DNA of 36,281 bases from Pseudomonadota bacterium. GTDB lineage: Bacteria > Myxococcota_A > UBA9042. The notes under the pieces are model-generated. The model did not search any database, was not told where the DNA came from, and worked only from the letters and a program-made list of their open reading frames with translations. Positions 17,093 to 25,252 of this stretch are shown one piece after another. The stretch lies in NCBI GenBank assembly GCA_005792545.1, contig SXRM01000114.1, positions 1 to 36,281 on the forward strand, written 5' to 3'. The position numbers and the translations under genes were made by a program. How positions within the stretch are numbered: the stretch's first letter is position 1; the number at the start of each line of letters is the position of its first letter.

Positions 17093-17180
17093 TGGGCTAC
17101 CTCTCAGCGATATCAAGCCGACGATGACCGGCGGTATGCAGCGCCAACCGACCGCCGGCCGCGTGCTGCAACCAGGTAAG

Positions 17181-17196
17181 TGCAAGCACCGTGCCA
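17181..17196 (-). promoter_or_regulatory. Perfect sigma-54 promoter of EAL copy 1
   Basis: The minus strand reads TGGCACGGTGCTTGCA, matching every defined base of the -24/-12 consensus. The predicted start is about 17170, giving a leader of about 78 bases to the ATG at 17092. Confidence 0.88.
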
Positions 17197-17259
17197 ACAC
17201 GTGCGGCAGCGGCCAATGGCGCACAGCCTGACCGTTGGGCGCAGAGCATTGCTACTTGG

Positions 17260-17272
17260 TATCATAAGGTTA
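17260..17272 (-). promoter_or_regulatory. Possible IHF site
   Basis: TATCATAAGGTTA differs at one base from the IHF consensus WATCAA-N4-TTR. It lies between the sigma-54 promoter (17181-17196) and the paired GAGACA sites (17357-17444), where DNA bending by IHF would help an activator contact the polymerase. A one-mismatch match to a loose consensus is weak evidence by itself. Confidence 0.3.
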
Positions 17273-17356
17273 CACAAGCCGATGCATCGCGTCGACGGCG
17301 TGACGGAGTACACGGCGGTGGCGTCGCCGGCGCTGAAACGACCGCGGACCGCCCGT

Positions 17357-17444
17357 CTGTGAGACAACCGTGAGGCGACAACTTCTCAACATTGCGATTT
17401 TGTTTTGGATATCTAGTCGGCCTGTTAACCGAGTTGTCTCACAG
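17357..17444. promoter_or_regulatory. Perfect 12-bp inverted repeat, likely activator binding pair
   Basis: CTGTGAGACAAC (17357-17368) and GTTGTCTCACAG (17433-17444) are exact reverse complements separated by 64 bases of partly A+T-rich sequence. The left arm is about 160 bp upstream of the EAL sigma-54 promoter, a normal enhancer distance. Both arms contain the GAGACA core seen before the other sigma-54 genes here. The site lies between the divergent EAL and kinase genes and could act on either. The rest of the 17093-17599 gap holds no gene. Confidence 0.65.
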
Positions 17445-17599
17445 CAGGACTGGCGGAGCCCCATACGCCAATGCCAGCATGGCACCGCCTCAGAAATCAG
17501 CGGCGGCACGCTGGCTCCCAGGCTCTGACCGTCTTGAAAACGCGGAGGCGAGCAAGCGGTTTGCTTGTGCAGCCTGCATCGCTGCCCTACTATCGACCT

Positions 17600-19312
17600 A
17601 TGCGATACCTGTGCGTCGAATGCAATCGCAGTCTACCGCCTGGCACAATGGTCTGCCCACTAGACGGCGCACCGGTGGTCGGCAAACCCGACGACGACGA
17701 GGCACTGATCGGCTCGCGCATCGACGGTCGCTTCCAGGTCGAGGGCATCGTCGGCAGGGGCGGCATGGGCACTGTGTTTCGCGGGACCCAGGTGTCGGTC
17801 GGTCGCCCGGTCGCCATCAAGACCTTGAGGCCAGAACTGGTTCGCAGCGACGACGCCGTTCGCCGCTTCTGCCGGGAAGCCAAGTTGGTGTCGCGTCTCA
17901 ATCATCCCAACGTGGTGTCGGTCGTGGATTTTGGCGCCACGGGCGACGGCGTGCTGTATCTGGTGATGGAACTGGTGCACGGCAGGTCGCTGCATCGTGA
18001 GCTGCTGCACGGCCGCATGCCGCTCAGACGTGCGGTTCGGATTGCCAGTCAGGTATGCGACGCCCTTGCCGAAGCGCACGCCATTGGCATTATCCATCGC
18101 GATCTCAAGCCCGAGAACATCCTGTTGACCGATCACAAGTCCAGGCGAGACTTCGTCAAGGTGGTCGATTTTGGCGTGGCGACCGTGGTTGAGAATGGCC
18201 GGCGTGCCGCCACGCGGATCACCAATGTGGGCGGCGCCGTCGGCACGCCGGCCTACATGTGCCCAGAGCAAGTCGCGGGCGCCGAACTGCTCTCGCCGGC
18301 GGCCGACCTGTATTCGCTTGCGCTCATCCTGTTTGAGATGTTGACCGGCAGAGCCCCCTTTACGGGCACTGGTGCGGCACAAATCATGATTGCGCACGCG
18401 ACCATGCCACCGCCGCTGCTGGCTGCGGTGGCCCCGGATGCCGACCTGTCTGCGCACATGGAGGAGTTTATCGCCCGCGGCCTGGCAAAGCGCCCGGAAG
18501 ACCGCTTTGCGGACGCCACTGCGTTTCGCCGGGCCTTGGACGATGCTGCGGCTGGCCGTGACCACGACCCGAACCGTCGCTCTGCATCGGATGCCTACGT
18601 GCCTGAGCGTTTGGACGTTGGTCGGCATTCCGTAGCGACCGGGGCACCGCAGACCGGGTTGGCCGGCGCCCTTACCGAAGACGATGTGCCTTTGGACTCC
18701 GGGGCTTTGGACGAGGTCGCACCGCAGGCTGGACCGCCCGACGGCGGCAAGGCGGTACGACGGACGGCAGGCCCGACCACCTCGGTCATCGGTGCGCCCT
18801 TCGAGGCAAGGGTACTTGCGCTCAAACCCACCGAGTTGTATGCCGGTCAACCGCGACAACAGGCGCCAGAACCTGACATCGTTGCCCGCGCCGGAGCACC
18901 CACGGCGGTACTCTCAGCGTTTGACGAATCCGCAACTGTCGCCGCGGCCGAAGCACCGCAACCGCTGCGCAAACCGTTGTGGCCGTGGCTGACGATCGCA
19001 GCGATAGGTTTGGCGACCGTCGGTGGGTTGGCTGCTACGCTGTCGCGCGACAAAGCAATGCCGGAGCCGCGCGTCGCTCCGCAGGCCGTGCTGCCTCGCA
19101 GTAACACAGGCGCAGCGTCGTCGCCACAACCCGCGCCAAAAGTGATGCCCAACGTCGCGATCCTGCCGGCTGCAACTGCGACACTCTCAACTGCTCCGGC
19201 GATTGCGCCTGCTGTGGTCGAGCCCCAACCGCAAGTGGATCCGGCTGTAGGATCCAGGGTGGAGAAATCGGCCCGAAGGCGGCCAAAATCCAATCCGTTT
19301 GGCTTGCAGTGA
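17600..19312 (+). CDS. Membrane-anchored Ser/Thr protein kinase
   Basis: The 570-residue protein starts with a Cys motif (CVEC at 5-8, VCPLDGAPV at 18-26) very like that of the kinase-receiver at 14521. The Hanks kinase domain (about 45-315) has GRGGMGTVF, Lys 74, HRD with Asp 168, DFG with Asp 190 and CPE in place of APE (221-223). A Pro/Ala-rich linker, one membrane helix (about 460-481) and a Pro/Ala-rich extracytoplasmic tail of about 85 residues ending in basic residues follow. It should phosphorylate cytoplasmic Ser/Thr targets in response to an envelope signal. The ATG at 17600 was chosen because it aligns the N-terminus with the other kinase; no clear ribosome site precedes it. It is divergent from EAL copy 1 and converges with EAL copy 2, 29 bp away. 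Confidence 0.92.
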   Translation: MRYLCVECNRSLPPGTMVCPLDGAPVVGKPDDDEALIGSRIDGRFQVEGIVGRGGMGTVFRGTQVSVGRPVAIKTLRPELVRSDDAVRRFCREAKLVSRLNHPNVVSVVDFGATGDGVLYLVMELVHGRSLHRELLHGRMPLRRAVRIASQVCDALAEAHAIGIIHRDLKPENILLTDHKSRRDFVKVVDFGVATVVENGRRAATRITNVGGAVGTPAYMCPEQVAGAELLSPAADLYSLALILFEMLTGRAPFTGTGAAQIMIAHATMPPPLLAAVAPDADLSAHMEEFIARGLAKRPEDRFADATAFRRALDDAAAGRDHDPNRRSASDAYVPERLDVGRHSVATGAPQTGLAGALTEDDVPLDSGALDEVAPQAGPPDGGKAVRRTAGPTTSVIGAPFEARVLALKPTELYAGQPRQQAPEPDIVARAGAPTAVLSAFDESATVAAAEAPQPLRKPLWPWLTIAAIGLATVGGLAATLSRDKAMPEPRVAPQAVLPRSNTGAASSPQPAPKVMPNVAILPAATATLSTAPAIAPAVVEPQPQVDPAVGSRVEKSARRRPKSNPFGLQ

Positions 19313-19341
19313 ATGGCCGTGCGTTGCAGGACCGGACGCGG

Positions 19342-20337
19342 TCAGGCTCTTCGATTCAAGGCATTGCCGATGTCGCCCAACGACGCAACGGGATGCCCGA
19401 CGTGCCAGCCCGACAGCCACGGTACTCCGGCCGCTGCTGCGGCGTGGTAGTCCGAACGACGACCGATGGCCTTGGCAACGAGTACCATGTTGCGGCTCGC
19501 GCAGACCCGAGCAATGGTCGCCAGCAAACCTGGGACACCAGGCGTGTCACACAGGTGGTCGGTCAAAGATGCCCCGACCTTGACGAATTCAGGATTGAGC
19601 GCGCTGAGCTCCGAATAGCCAACCGCGCTGGCACCGAAATCGTCGAGCGCAAAACGAAATCCGCGGCGGCGTAGCCAGTCGATGCGCTGGCAGTGGTCCG
19701 GGATCGGTCGATCAAAGCGGGCGAGGCTGAGGTCAAAGACGACACGCGACGCGTACGCCGTCAGCGGGTCATTTGGCGAACCAAGTGACCCGTCGTCCAG
19801 GTCCGCTTCTTCTACGTTGACGAAGACCAGGGACGCATCCCGCGTCAGCGCAAGATTGGCGGCAACGGCGCACCGAACCGCAGCGCCGAGCTGGGGCAAC
19901 ATCCCGCCAGTCGCGACTGCGTCGATGATTGCCCGGCCGTCGGACTGCGGCGCCGCAGCCGAGCGGACCAACGCCTCGTGCGCGACTGGGCGCGTTGAAT
20001 AGGCAGCGATGACCGGCATGTACACAACGGCAAGCTCGCTGAGCAGCCGCCCCGCCGGCAGATTCGGCGGTAATGGCGGCACCGGCGCGAGCCAGCTTTG
20101 GGGCGATGCAGGTCTGAACGGCGGCTGGCCAGACGTGCCGTCCGTTGAGGGCAGCCACGGCGGGGCAATCAGCTGGTAGCCTTGCGGCTGCGTAGCAGGG
20201 CTGTGTGCTTTGCGCTGGGCGACTTCTAACTGCCTGGAAGACTGAGTGTTCCAAGTCTCCGGAACAATTTCGTCGGACGCCGTGTCGGGGGAATCGTCGA
20301 ATCCGAACTCAAAATCGGCGACGTTGGTGTGTGACAT
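19342..20337 (-). CDS. Degenerate EAL-domain protein, copy 2
   Basis: The 331-residue paralogue of the protein at 16088 has a different, Pro-rich N-terminus (1-100) and an EAL-like domain (102-320). It keeps E121-A-L-x-R, Asn 174, Asp 232-Asp 233 and Lys 253. It has lost the ELTE Glu (Leu 205), the KxD Asp (Gly 255), the late Glu (Gly 292 in AKAIGRR) and the final Gln (Ser 309), one more than copy 1. Shared stretches such as EEADLDD, GFRFALDDFG and the GVPWxSGW end define a common subfamily. It probably binds a nucleotide or a partner protein rather than cutting cyclic di-GMP. The ATG at 20337 has GAGGAA seven bases upstream. The frame is open further upstream, past the predicted transcript start. 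A perfect sigma-54 promoter lies at 20538-20553. Confidence 0.87.
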   Translation of the reverse strand: MSHTNVADFEFGFDDSPDTASDEIVPETWNTQSSRQLEVAQRKAHSPATQPQGYQLIAPPWLPSTDGTSGQPPFRPASPQSWLAPVPPLPPNLPAGRLLSELAVVYMPVIAAYSTRPVAHEALVRSAAAPQSDGRAIIDAVATGGMLPQLGAAVRCAVAANLALTRDASLVFVNVEEADLDDGSLGSPNDPLTAYASRVVFDLSLARFDRPIPDHCQRIDWLRRRGFRFALDDFGASAVGYSELSALNPEFVKVGASLTDHLCDTPGVPGLLATIARVCASRNMVLVAKAIGRRSDYHAAAAAGVPWLSGWHVGHPVASLGDIGNALNRRA

Positions 20338-20537
20338 CCGGTTCCTCACTTCAGGCCGGTGCGAAGGCAGCGCCGGCGGTCGGAGAATTTCCAGCCGCCG
20401 CCAGCCCAGCAGGACATGCCGCAAGCTGTGGCGAAGACTCAGCGAGCCAACGCTGGCTCGCTCGACAACCGAGGTACGGTCGACCCTTGGCCCAGGCCAT
20501 GTCAGACCGGGCGGGTCAAGCACCCAAGCAGGCACAG

Positions 20538-20553
20538 TGCAACGGACGTGCCA
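20538..20553 (-). promoter_or_regulatory. Perfect sigma-54 promoter of EAL copy 2
   Basis: The minus strand reads TGGCACGTCCGTTGCA, matching the consensus at every defined base. The predicted start is about 20527, giving a rather long leader of about 190 bases before the ATG at 20337, in which no other feature was recognised. Confidence 0.87.
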
Positions 20554-20682
20554 AAATCGCATTTTTGGGAGCGTGTCCAGAAACGCTATTTAGTTTTAAG
20601 TAGATGCGTCATTCCGCACACAGGCATCAACGGGCCCGTCAGCCGGCCTCGCGCTGACAACGAGCCTTCGCCGGCGTCACGC

Positions 20683-20765
20683 GAGACAGGCGCGAGACAC
20701 CGGACGGACACATCCATTTGATACTAATACTATTTCCGCCGAATCCAGCGCCGCAGATCTGTCTC
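20683..20765. promoter_or_regulatory. GAGACA site cluster upstream of EAL copy 2
   Basis: GAGACA occurs at 20683-20688 and 20694-20699, exactly 11 bp (one helical turn) apart, and in the opposite orientation as TGTCTC at 20760-20765. The cluster starts about 130 bp upstream of the sigma-54 promoter. The arrangement of opposed arms about 66-77 bp apart with an A+T-rich stretch between them (20718-20735) resembles the inverted repeat before EAL copy 1. The remainder of the 20338-20927 gap shows no gene. Confidence 0.55.
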
Positions 20766-20927
20766 AGCCGGCCGTGACGCGTGACGCACAGCTGGGTCAG
20801 TTCCGCACACTGCGCGCTCGTGCCGCAATCCGATGCGGGCTGTCCGTGGGGCTCACCCCGCCGCGGCCGGCGTGCCAGCCCTCGAAGCACGTAAAGGCCA
20901 GGCCCATCGACAACGCCTACCTACGCG

Positions 20928-21302
20928 CTACAACCCAAGTTCGCCGAGGCGGCGATAGAGCGTGGCACGGCTGACGCCCAGCAACTCTGCCGCGCGGCTG
21001 CGGTTGCCGCCGGCGCGACGAATGGCATCCCGAATGCTGGCCGCTGTGAGCTTTTCGTCGAAGTCACTGGGGCCGGCCGGGGCAGCGAGCAACTCTGGCG
21101 GCAAATCGGTCGTGTGGATTTCAGAACGCCGACAATGAATGGTCGCGTATTCCAGCGCGGCGCGCAGTTCGCGCACGTTGCCTGGCCAGGAGTAGCGGGC
21201 CATCAGCCGCAAAGCTTCGCCGCTGACGCTTTCTACTTTGGTGGCACCGGCTGCGCGCAGGTCGCGCAAGAACCCGGCCGCCAGTCGCCTGCGTCTCGCC
21301 GG
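20928..21302 (-). pseudogene. C-terminal remnant of a sigma-54-dependent activator
   Basis: The minus strand encodes the end of an NtrC-type AAA+ regulator. It contains GEALRLMARYSWPGNVREL (the sensor-2 region of the AAA+ domain) followed by a Fis-type helix-turn-helix ending in NRSRAAELLGVSRATLYRRL. Everything upstream, including the Walker A, Walker B and GAFTGA motifs, is missing. The frame is closed by a TAG at 21305-21303 with no ATG start inside, only a TTG at 21269. Recognisable activator sequence begins about 21284. The upstream sequence instead belongs to the Cys-rich lipoprotein in another frame. It cannot activate sigma-54 without an ATPase domain. Whether this is a genuine deletion or an assembly join cannot be told from here. 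Confidence 0.8.
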
Positions 21303-24300
21303 CTACTGCCAATCCACCGTCGGCGAGTGCAGCGATGGCGAGCGCCTGGCCCGCGCCCTCGTTGCGCGACCACAGCACATTGCCAAAGGCGTCGCGGCGG
21401 TCGTAGTAGAACAGAGGGCCCGTCAGCTGCCCGGCAACCAGTGATCCGCCAGAATATCCGGCCACCGCAAAGCCGCCCGACGCGAGCCCGGCGATGGCGA
21501 GTGCGCCTTCCTCGGCGGGTCCGGGCGAGATCGTGGTCCACAGCACGGCATCTTTGTGCACGCGGGCGACAACGATGTCGGCGGTGCCGTTGACGCGGGT
21601 GGTGCCGGCGATGATGCAACTCTCGTCCAGCGTTGACCCGGCCACGCCGCCGGCAATGTCGTCGCCCGCCAGCGGTACTGAGCGCGCCCACTTGGTGGTA
21701 CCGCCGGTGTCGAAACGGACCACCTGAAGGTCCCAATTCGCAGTTGGGCCAAGCTTGGAGTGACCGGCCACGCAAGAGGTGCCGTCGGCAAGCACATCCA
21801 TCGCCACCGCCCGCGCGAGGGTGGTCGCCCCGAGGTCCGGTTGCTTGCTAAACTTGATGGCACCGGCCAGGTCAACCTTGGTGATCCAGAAGCGGTCGGC
21901 CCCGGCGTTCCAGGTGCCGACGGCGACGTACGCCTCAGAAAGTGCGCGCACGCCGCGCAGTTGGTCGCTGCCAATGCCGCCGAGCGCAACGTCCAAGGTC
22001 ACGCTGCCGGTGGCACTGGTGACAACCAACCAGCCGTCGGTGGTGCCGGCCACGGTGCCGGGTTTTTCGCCGACAGCGACTGCACCGCCCGCTGCCAGGG
22101 GGGCGCCGGCGTAGAAGCTCTCTTGGCTGGCCGTGCCGAGGGTCTTGGCCACCGCGATGTCCTGGTAGGGTGCAGTCGCCGTCGTCCAGGCCATCCAGCC
22201 GTCGGTGGTGCTGGTGGTCGTGGTGGCGGTACGCCCGAACCATGCCAGCGCGCCCGAAGCAAACGCCGCGATGCCAAAGGCTACGTCCGGCCCGGCCCCA
22301 CCATAGGCTTTCTTGAACAACAACGGCTTGCCCGCACTGCACTTGCCCAGTGCGCAGCTCTCGCCGCCGGTGCACGCGTTGTCGTCGTTGCAAGCCACTG
22401 TGTTGGGCGCATAGACGCAGCCGGTCGCGGGCACGCAGTTGTCGTCGGTACAGGTGTTGCTGTCGGTACAGACGACTACGAGGCCAGGCTTGCAGGTGTC
22501 TTTGTTGCACAAGTCCGGCGCCGTGCATGCATTGCCGTCTTCGCACGGCCCCTTGTCGAGCGGCGCATAGGCGCAACCGGCTACGCTTGAGCAACTGTCC
22601 ACGGTGCAGGCGTTGCCGTCATCACAGGCGCCCTGCGTCGTGCCCGCGCAGCTGCCGCCGGCGCATTTGTCCTTGACCGTGCACGGATTGGCGTCATTGC
22701 AGGCAGCGCCATTGGGCGGGTTCAGGCACCCCTGCTGGCCGTGACACGTGTCGTCCGTGCACGCGTTGCCGTCGCCGCACGCTTTGGCCGCGGGCGCTAC
22801 GCAACTGCCTACCTGGCACTTGGACTCGGCTTGCAGTGTCAGACCGGTGCACACGCCCTGAGCGCAAACACTGCCGTCGGGACTGGTCGGATTGGCGCAC
22901 GCTCCGGTCTTGGCATCGCAAGTGTCGAGCGTGCATGGCTTGCCGTCGTCGCAACTTGGCCCGCCGCTGCCTTTGCACAGGCCACCCGCACACGAATCGG
23001 TGGTCGTGCACGGATTGCCATCGCTGCAACTGGCCGCATTGGCCACGTTGGCGCAGCCGGCCTTAGCCGCGCAGTTGTCGGTGGTGCACGCATTGCCGTC
23101 GTCACAATTGACGGTCGTACCAGACTTGCACACGCCAGAGGCGCAGTTGTCGCCCGCCGTGCACAAATTGCTGTCCGAACAAGGCAACAAGTTGGGCGCA
23201 AAGCTGCAGCCCTTGGAGGGGTCGCAGGTGTCGGTCGTGCAGGGATTGGTATCGTCGCAAGCGATAGCCGGCCCAGGCGTGCAAGTGCCGCTCGCGCACT
23301 GATCAGCTGCGGTGCAAGCACTGCCATCGTCGCAGGACCCAGAGGCGGGGGAATAGACACAGCCTTTCGCCGGATCGCAGCCATCGTTGGTGCAGGAATT
23401 GCCGTCGGTGCATTGCGCTTTGGCGCCAGGGCTGCAAGCACCCGCAGCGCACAGGTCGCCTTTGGTACACGCATTGCCGTCCTCGCAGCCGCTGGCCTGC
23501 TGGACATACTGGCAACCCTTGACCGGATCGCACACGTCGGACGTGCACGGGTTGCCGTCGCCGCACCCGGCCGCTGCCGGCGCGGTCCCCTTGCACTGGG
23601 CACCCGAACACAAATCATTGTTAGTGCATGAGTTGCCGTCATCGCAGCTGCCTGCCACTGCCGCGTTGCTGCATTTGCCCGCGACGCAACCGTCCTTGGT
23701 GCACGCGTTGCCGTCGGCGCAAACAGGCGCGGTCGCGGCGCACAGGCCTGAGCTGCACTGGCCTGTGACGATGCACGCAGCGCCGTCGGAACAACTGCCG
23801 GTCTGGTTGGCGTGCAGGCATCCGGTCGCCGCAGAACACGCGTCCAAGGTGCAAGGGTTGCCATCATTGCAAATGGTGATTGCGGGCTTGGCCGCGCAGG
23901 CGCCGACTTTGCAGAAAGCTGGACCCTGCCAGTTGCCGCCGACACAAGTCGCGTCGCTACAAGTGCTGCCGTCCGGCAGGGGGGCGTGAGAGCAGCCGCC
24001 GGCTAAGCTGCAACTGTCTTTGGTACACGGCTGCCCGTCGTCGCAATTGGGGCCGCCGCTGCCCTTGCACGTGCTCGCTGCGCAAGCATCACCTTTGGTG
24101 CAAGGGTTGGCGTCATCACACGCGCCACTGATCGCGGCGTACGTGCACCCTGACTGCGGCACGCAACTGTCTTGGGTGCAGGGATTGCCGTCTTCACATG
24201 CCAGAGGCTTGCCCGTGCACGACCCGCTAACGCAGACCTCTTGAACGGTGCACAGTGAATTGTCGCTGCATACGCCGTCGGTCGGTGCGTAGGTGCAACC

Positions 24301-25251
24301 GATTGCCGCGACGCAGGAGTCCAGTGTGCAAAGGCTGCCGTCGTCACAGGTCTTTGCCAAACCAGGCGTGCATTGGCCGTTGGTACAAACGTCCGCGGTC
24401 GTGCACAGATTGCCATCGTCGCAGGCGCTGGCCGTCGCGGCGTTGGCGCAGCCAATCGCTGCGGCGCAGGAGTTGGTCGTGCACGGGTTGTTGTCGTCAC
24501 AGTTCTTGGCCGATGCGGCGGCAGCGCAAATGCCGGCCTGGCAGGACTTCGCGCCCGTCCACACGGCACCTTCGCAACTCGGCTGCGCACATGGCGCTCC
24601 GTCCGTTGCTGGCGATGCCGTGCAGCCCTTACCAGGGTCGCACACGTCCACCGTGCAGGCGTTACCGTCGTCGCACAGCTTGGGGCTACCCTTGACGCAA
24701 GCGCCGCCACTGCACGCCTCGCTGCCTGTGCAGGCATCGCCGTCGTCGCATGCGCCGGTCGAAAACGTCTGGGTGCAGCCTTTGGGGGGGTCGCAGCCGT
24801 TGTCGGTGCAAGGGTTGCCGTCGTCGCAGACGGTCTTGGGCGCTGGCTGGCAGAATCCCACCAGGCATTGCCGATCGGGAGACCAGGTCTTGCCATCGCA
24901 CGCTGCAGCGCCACAGGTCGAGCCATCGGGCAGCTTGGCGTGGATACAGCCGAGCTTGGGATCGCAGTCGTCGATCGTGCACGGGTTTTCGTCGTCGCAC
25001 GGCCCAGCGCACAGATTGGCGACCTCGCCGGCCTTCGTCGCGTCGCTAGTGGTGTCGGCGTCTGCTTTCGGCGCAGCGGCGGTATCAACGCCGGTGTCGA
25101 CGGCGGTATCGGCTGGCGTGCCCAGCGTTGGGTCGTCGCGCAGGTCTTCCGCCAGGCAGCCGCCCAGCGAAAACGCGGTCGCCAGAACGGCGAGACAGGC
25201 TGCTGTTGTCGCGTTGGCGAACCGGGGCTGGTCCCATGTGACGTGCTGCAC
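21121..25251 (-). CDS. Long Cys-rich repeat lipoprotein, 3' end broken and read out of frame
   Basis: The 1,376-codon frame begins with a signal peptide and lipobox FSLGGC (Cys 32). Residues of about 60-975 hold about 30 modules of the type CDDGNPCTxDxC alternating with GC or GxC-containing spacers, suggesting a long disulphide-stiffened stalk. Residues of about 978-1323 form strand-turn units such as GGFAVAGYSGGSLVAG, recalling beta-propeller-like surface domains. The last 50 or so residues are Arg-rich and do not fit. They are the activator remnant at 20928-21302 read in another frame. So the native C-terminus is lost near 21284. GTG at 25251 was chosen because it directly precedes the signal peptide and follows the upstream stop by one base (TGA-C-GTG), implying translational coupling. 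A TTG at 25287 is the alternative. Confidence 0.82.
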   Translation of the reverse strand: MQHVTWDQPRFANATTAACLAVLATAFSLGGCLAEDLRDDPTLGTPADTAVDTGVDTAAAPKADADTTSDATKAGEVANLCAGPCDDENPCTIDDCDPKLGCIHAKLPDGSTCGAAACDGKTWSPDRQCLVGFCQPAPKTVCDDGNPCTDNGCDPPKGCTQTFSTGACDDGDACTGSEACSGGACVKGSPKLCDDGNACTVDVCDPGKGCTASPATDGAPCAQPSCEGAVWTGAKSCQAGICAAAASAKNCDDNNPCTTNSCAAAIGCANAATASACDDGNLCTTADVCTNGQCTPGLAKTCDDGSLCTLDSCVAAIGCTYAPTDGVCSDNSLCTVQEVCVSGSCTGKPLACEDGNPCTQDSCVPQSGCTYAAISGACDDANPCTKGDACAASTCKGSGGPNCDDGQPCTKDSCSLAGGCSHAPLPDGSTCSDATCVGGNWQGPAFCKVGACAAKPAITICNDGNPCTLDACSAATGCLHANQTGSCSDGAACIVTGQCSSGLCAATAPVCADGNACTKDGCVAGKCSNAAVAGSCDDGNSCTNNDLCSGAQCKGTAPAAAGCGDGNPCTSDVCDPVKGCQYVQQASGCEDGNACTKGDLCAAGACSPGAKAQCTDGNSCTNDGCDPAKGCVYSPASGSCDDGSACTAADQCASGTCTPGPAIACDDTNPCTTDTCDPSKGCSFAPNLLPCSDSNLCTAGDNCASGVCKSGTTVNCDDGNACTTDNCAAKAGCANVANAASCSDGNPCTTTDSCAGGLCKGSGGPSCDDGKPCTLDTCDAKTGACANPTSPDGSVCAQGVCTGLTLQAESKCQVGSCVAPAAKACGDGNACTDDTCHGQQGCLNPPNGAACNDANPCTVKDKCAGGSCAGTTQGACDDGNACTVDSCSSVAGCAYAPLDKGPCEDGNACTAPDLCNKDTCKPGLVVVCTDSNTCTDDNCVPATGCVYAPNTVACNDDNACTGGESCALGKCSAGKPLLFKKAYGGAGPDVAFGIAAFASGALAWFGRTATTTTSTTDGWMAWTTATAPYQDIAVAKTLGTASQESFYAGAPLAAGGAVAVGEKPGTVAGTTDGWLVVTSATGSVTLDVALGGIGSDQLRGVRALSEAYVAVGTWNAGADRFWITKVDLAGAIKFSKQPDLGATTLARAVAMDVLADGTSCVAGHSKLGPTANWDLQVVRFDTGGTTKWARSVPLAGDDIAGGVAGSTLDESCIIAGTTRVNGTADIVVARVHKDAVLWTTISPGPAEEGALAIAGLASGGFAVAGYSGGSLVAGQLTGPLFYYDRRDAFGNVLWSRNEGAGQALAIAALADGGLAVAGETQATGGRVLARPARSRCHQSRKRQRRSFAADGPLLLARQRARTARRAGIRDHSLSAF
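22330..25060 (-). repeat. Array of about 30 CDDGNxCT-coding modules
   Basis: Within the lipoprotein gene the codons for C-D-D-G-N-x-C-T recur about every 80-110 bases, visible on the plus strand as repeated GCCGTCGTCGCA-like and TTGCCGTC words. The copies are diverged and unevenly spaced, as expected for an old tandem expansion in a coding region. I counted 30 recognisable cores, with variants such as CEDGNACT, CSDSNLCT and CTDGNSCT. Confidence 0.8.
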
Positions 25252-25252
25252 G

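Noticed and set aside
17477..17492. TGGCACCGCCTCAGAA as a sigma-54 promoter for the kinase at 17600
   Set aside because: The -24 half matches but there is no GC at the -12 position (CAGA instead of TTGC).
20338..20562. Longer N-terminus for EAL copy 2 starting near 20562
   Set aside because: It would begin upstream of the predicted sigma-54 transcript start, and the extra sequence is not shared with copy 1. The ATG at 20337 has a good ribosome site.
20928..21269. Small intact Fis-like regulator starting at TTG 21269
   Set aside because: Its first half is the WPGNVREL part of an AAA+ activator, which has no function without the missing ATPase core. There is no ATG or ribosome site, so a truncated gene is the better reading.
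22330..25060. CRISPR-like look of the regularly repeated words
   Set aside because: The repeats are diverged, of uneven spacing, and encode CDDGNxCT protein modules in one long frame. There are no identical direct repeats or cas genes.
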